A DNA stretch of 64,000 bases from Rhodopseudomonas palustris. GTDB taxonomy: Bacteria > Pseudomonadota > Alphaproteobacteria > Rhizobiales > Xanthobacteraceae. Shown here piece after piece: positions 62,787 through 64,000 of the stretch (positions are counted from its first letter, which is position 1; every line of letters starts with the position of its first letter). The notes below the pieces were generated by a model that worked only from the letters and a program-made list of their open reading frames with translations, was not told where the DNA came from and made no database searches. The stretch covers positions 4,340,001-4,404,000 of the forward strand of contig NZ_CP058907.1 of assembly GCF_013415845.1 (NCBI RefSeq). The letters are read 5' to 3'. The translations under genes and the position numbers were made by a program.

Positions 62787-64000
62787 ATGTCCCGTCAGCA
62801 CACCTACATCCTCGGCCTCAACACCTACGACCACGACGTCAGCGCCTGCCTGTTGCGTGACGGCGAGATCGCCTTCGGCATCGCCAAGGAGCGCATCACC
62901 CGCGAGAAGCACGCCTCCGGGTTTTACAAGGAAGTCGTCGACTACTGCCTGAGCGCGGAAGGCATCACCATGGCAGACGTCGATCTGGTTGTGCGCAACT
63001 GCTACATCCTGCCGGTGCCGGAGATGGAAGACCGCCTGATCTTCCAGGACATGCCCGGCTTCCTGCCGGAACACGAGCGCGGCACGGCCCGCAGCCACCC
63101 GCTGTTTCGCAATCACACCAACAAGGTGGCGGCGATCTCGCATCACCTCGCGCACGCCTATAGCGCGTTCGCGCCGTCTCCGTTCGAAGAAGGCGTGGTG
63201 ATGATCGTCGACGGCGTCGGCAGCTACCGGGCCGATGTCGACGAACCGTTTCCCGGCGACGACGCCTCGCCACTCGCCCGCGAATCCGAGAGCTACTACA
63301 AATTCAGCGGCACCAAGCTGGAATGCCTGAAGAAGGTCTGGATGGAGCCGGAACGCGGCTTCCTCAGCGACGAATTCTACAACATGCCGGGCCTCGGTGC
63401 GTATTACAGCCGCGCCTCGACCTACGTGTTCGGCGACTGGAATAAATGCGGCGAACTGATGGGGTTGGCGCCTTACGGCCGTCCCGACGCGATCCCGCCG
63501 ATGCTGCAGTTCGAGAATAACAAGCTCACCGTACCGCGTTGGACGCCCGAGCTGAACCAGCCCTACATCATGGACAGCCCCGGCAAGTGGGAAGACAGCC
63601 CGTCGATGCGGCACTGGGAAGATCTCGCTTGGCGGGTGCAGGACGATACCGAGCGGGTGCTGCTGGAACGCGCGCGCTGGCTGCGCGAAACCACCGGCGC
63701 CAAGAACCTGTGCATCGCCGGCGGCGTCGCGCTGAACTGCGTCGCCAATGGCCGGATCGCCCGCGAAGCCGGTTTCGAGAATGTCTGGATCCAGCCGGCG
63801 GCCGGCGACGACGGCATCGCGATCGGCTGCGCCTATTACGGCCATCTGGTGATCCAGCAGAAACCGCGCGGCTTCGAGATGAAGCACGCTTACGTCGGCA
63901 GGCCCTATGCAGATGCCGAGGTCGAGGAAGCGACCCAGCGCTTCTTCGTCAAGCCGCAGATCAACGTTGTCCGCTCGAGCGAGGTTTATAAGGAAACCGC
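62787..64000 (+). CDS. Carbamoyltransferase (NodU/CmcH family), cut by window end
   Basis: 404 residues visible, reading open to the edge. YILGLNTYDHDVSACLL opens the ASKHA fold, ISHHLAHAYSAF is the metal/histidine motif of O-carbamoyltransferases, and LCIAGGVALNCVANGRI with QPAAGDDGIAIG matches the second half of the N-terminal domain (PF02543). The C-terminal domain, starting about HAYVGRPYADAEVE, lies partly outside. The family transfers carbamoyl from carbamoyl phosphate through a carbamoyl-adenylate to hydroxyls of glycans (NodU) or antibiotics. ATG at 62787 is the first in frame; acceptor unknown. Confidence 0.85.
   Translation, partial: MSRQHTYILGLNTYDHDVSACLLRDGEIAFGIAKERITREKHASGFYKEVVDYCLSAEGITMADVDLVVRNCYILPVPEMEDRLIFQDMPGFLPEHERGTARSHPLFRNHTNKVAAISHHLAHAYSAFAPSPFEEGVVMIVDGVGSYRADVDEPFPGDDASPLARESESYYKFSGTKLECLKKVWMEPERGFLSDEFYNMPGLGAYYSRASTYVFGDWNKCGELMGLAPYGRPDAIPPMLQFENNKLTVPRWTPELNQPYIMDSPGKWEDSPSMRHWEDLAWRVQDDTERVLLERARWLRETTGAKNLCIAGGVALNCVANGRIAREAGFENVWIQPAAGDDGIAIGCAYYGHLVIQQKPRGFEMKHAYVGRPYADAEVEEATQRFFVKPQINVVRSSEVYKET

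Overview
The window is high-GC DNA with dense genes on both strands. Gene content points to an alphaproteobacterium of the Rhizobiales/Nitrobacteraceae, most likely Rhodopseudomonas palustris or a close relative. The indicators are a thioredoxin-reductase-type ferredoxin-NADP+ reductase near an adrenodoxin-type ferredoxin, a class II (c'/c-556 type) cytochrome, PmtA and PlcP/Agt-type lipid genes, a giant Growth-Pole-Ring-like coiled-coil protein, CtrA-type TTAA-N7-TTAA half-sites and EcfG-type (GGAAC-N16-CGTT) promoters. This assignment rests on recognising families, not on a database search. No tRNA, rRNA, insertion sequence, prophage or CRISPR array was seen.

Layout. 0-4 kb (minus strand): nucleotide-sugar and glycan-modification genes (SAM methyltransferase cut by the window edge, two SDR epimerase/dehydratases, a GmhA-like SIS isomerase, an FkbM methyltransferase). 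4.1-12.4 kb (minus): flagellin, flgL, flgK, flgE; the flagellin is very long and carries four diverged copies of a module that also occurs in the hook protein. 12.7-17 kb: a 1415-residue double hybrid histidine kinase under a clear EcfG-type promoter, then a small unknown protein. 17.4-28.6 kb: a GT39-like membrane transferase, an exported MsrB, a DAO-type flavoenzyme, SixA phosphatase plus universal stress protein, small membrane proteins, a DUF892 ferritin-like protein with its own EcfG-type promoter, a YbhN-like flippase-type protein, a large secreted SGNH protein and a DUF2147 protein. 28.7-33.8 kb: O-antigen-ligase-like protein, GT4, GT2 and a ClC channel. 34-36.7 kb: ferredoxin reductase, thioesterase, [2Fe-2S] ferredoxin and a lone Hpt protein.

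37-43.1 kb holds the most striking gene: a 2025-residue, two-TM coiled-coil protein resembling Agrobacterium GPR / Sinorhizobium RgsE. It is built from exact 22- and 44-residue repeats and is preceded by three TTAA half-sites with CtrA spacing. 43.5-54 kb: Tat-type amidase, NYN-LOTUS protein, an MCE/Mla lipid transporter (mlaE-mlaF-mlaD), dipeptide epimerase, MFS permease, an unknown Ala/Pro-rich protein and a threonine dehydratase. 54.1-56.7 kb: a probable lipid-remodelling operon pmtA-plcP-agt. 56.8-61.8 kb: thiD, a stand-alone Lrp ligand-binding domain, two c-type cytochromes and a molybdenum hydroxylase large subunit. 62-64 kb: a Gly/Arg/Tyr-rich small exported protein with a third EcfG-type promoter, and a carbamoyltransferase running off the right edge.

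Themes: cell surface and flagellum, polar growth, membrane-lipid turnover and the general stress response. The three GGAAC-N16-(C/G)GTT promoters tie the double kinase, the DUF892 protein and the Gly/Arg-rich protein to one predicted EcfG regulon.
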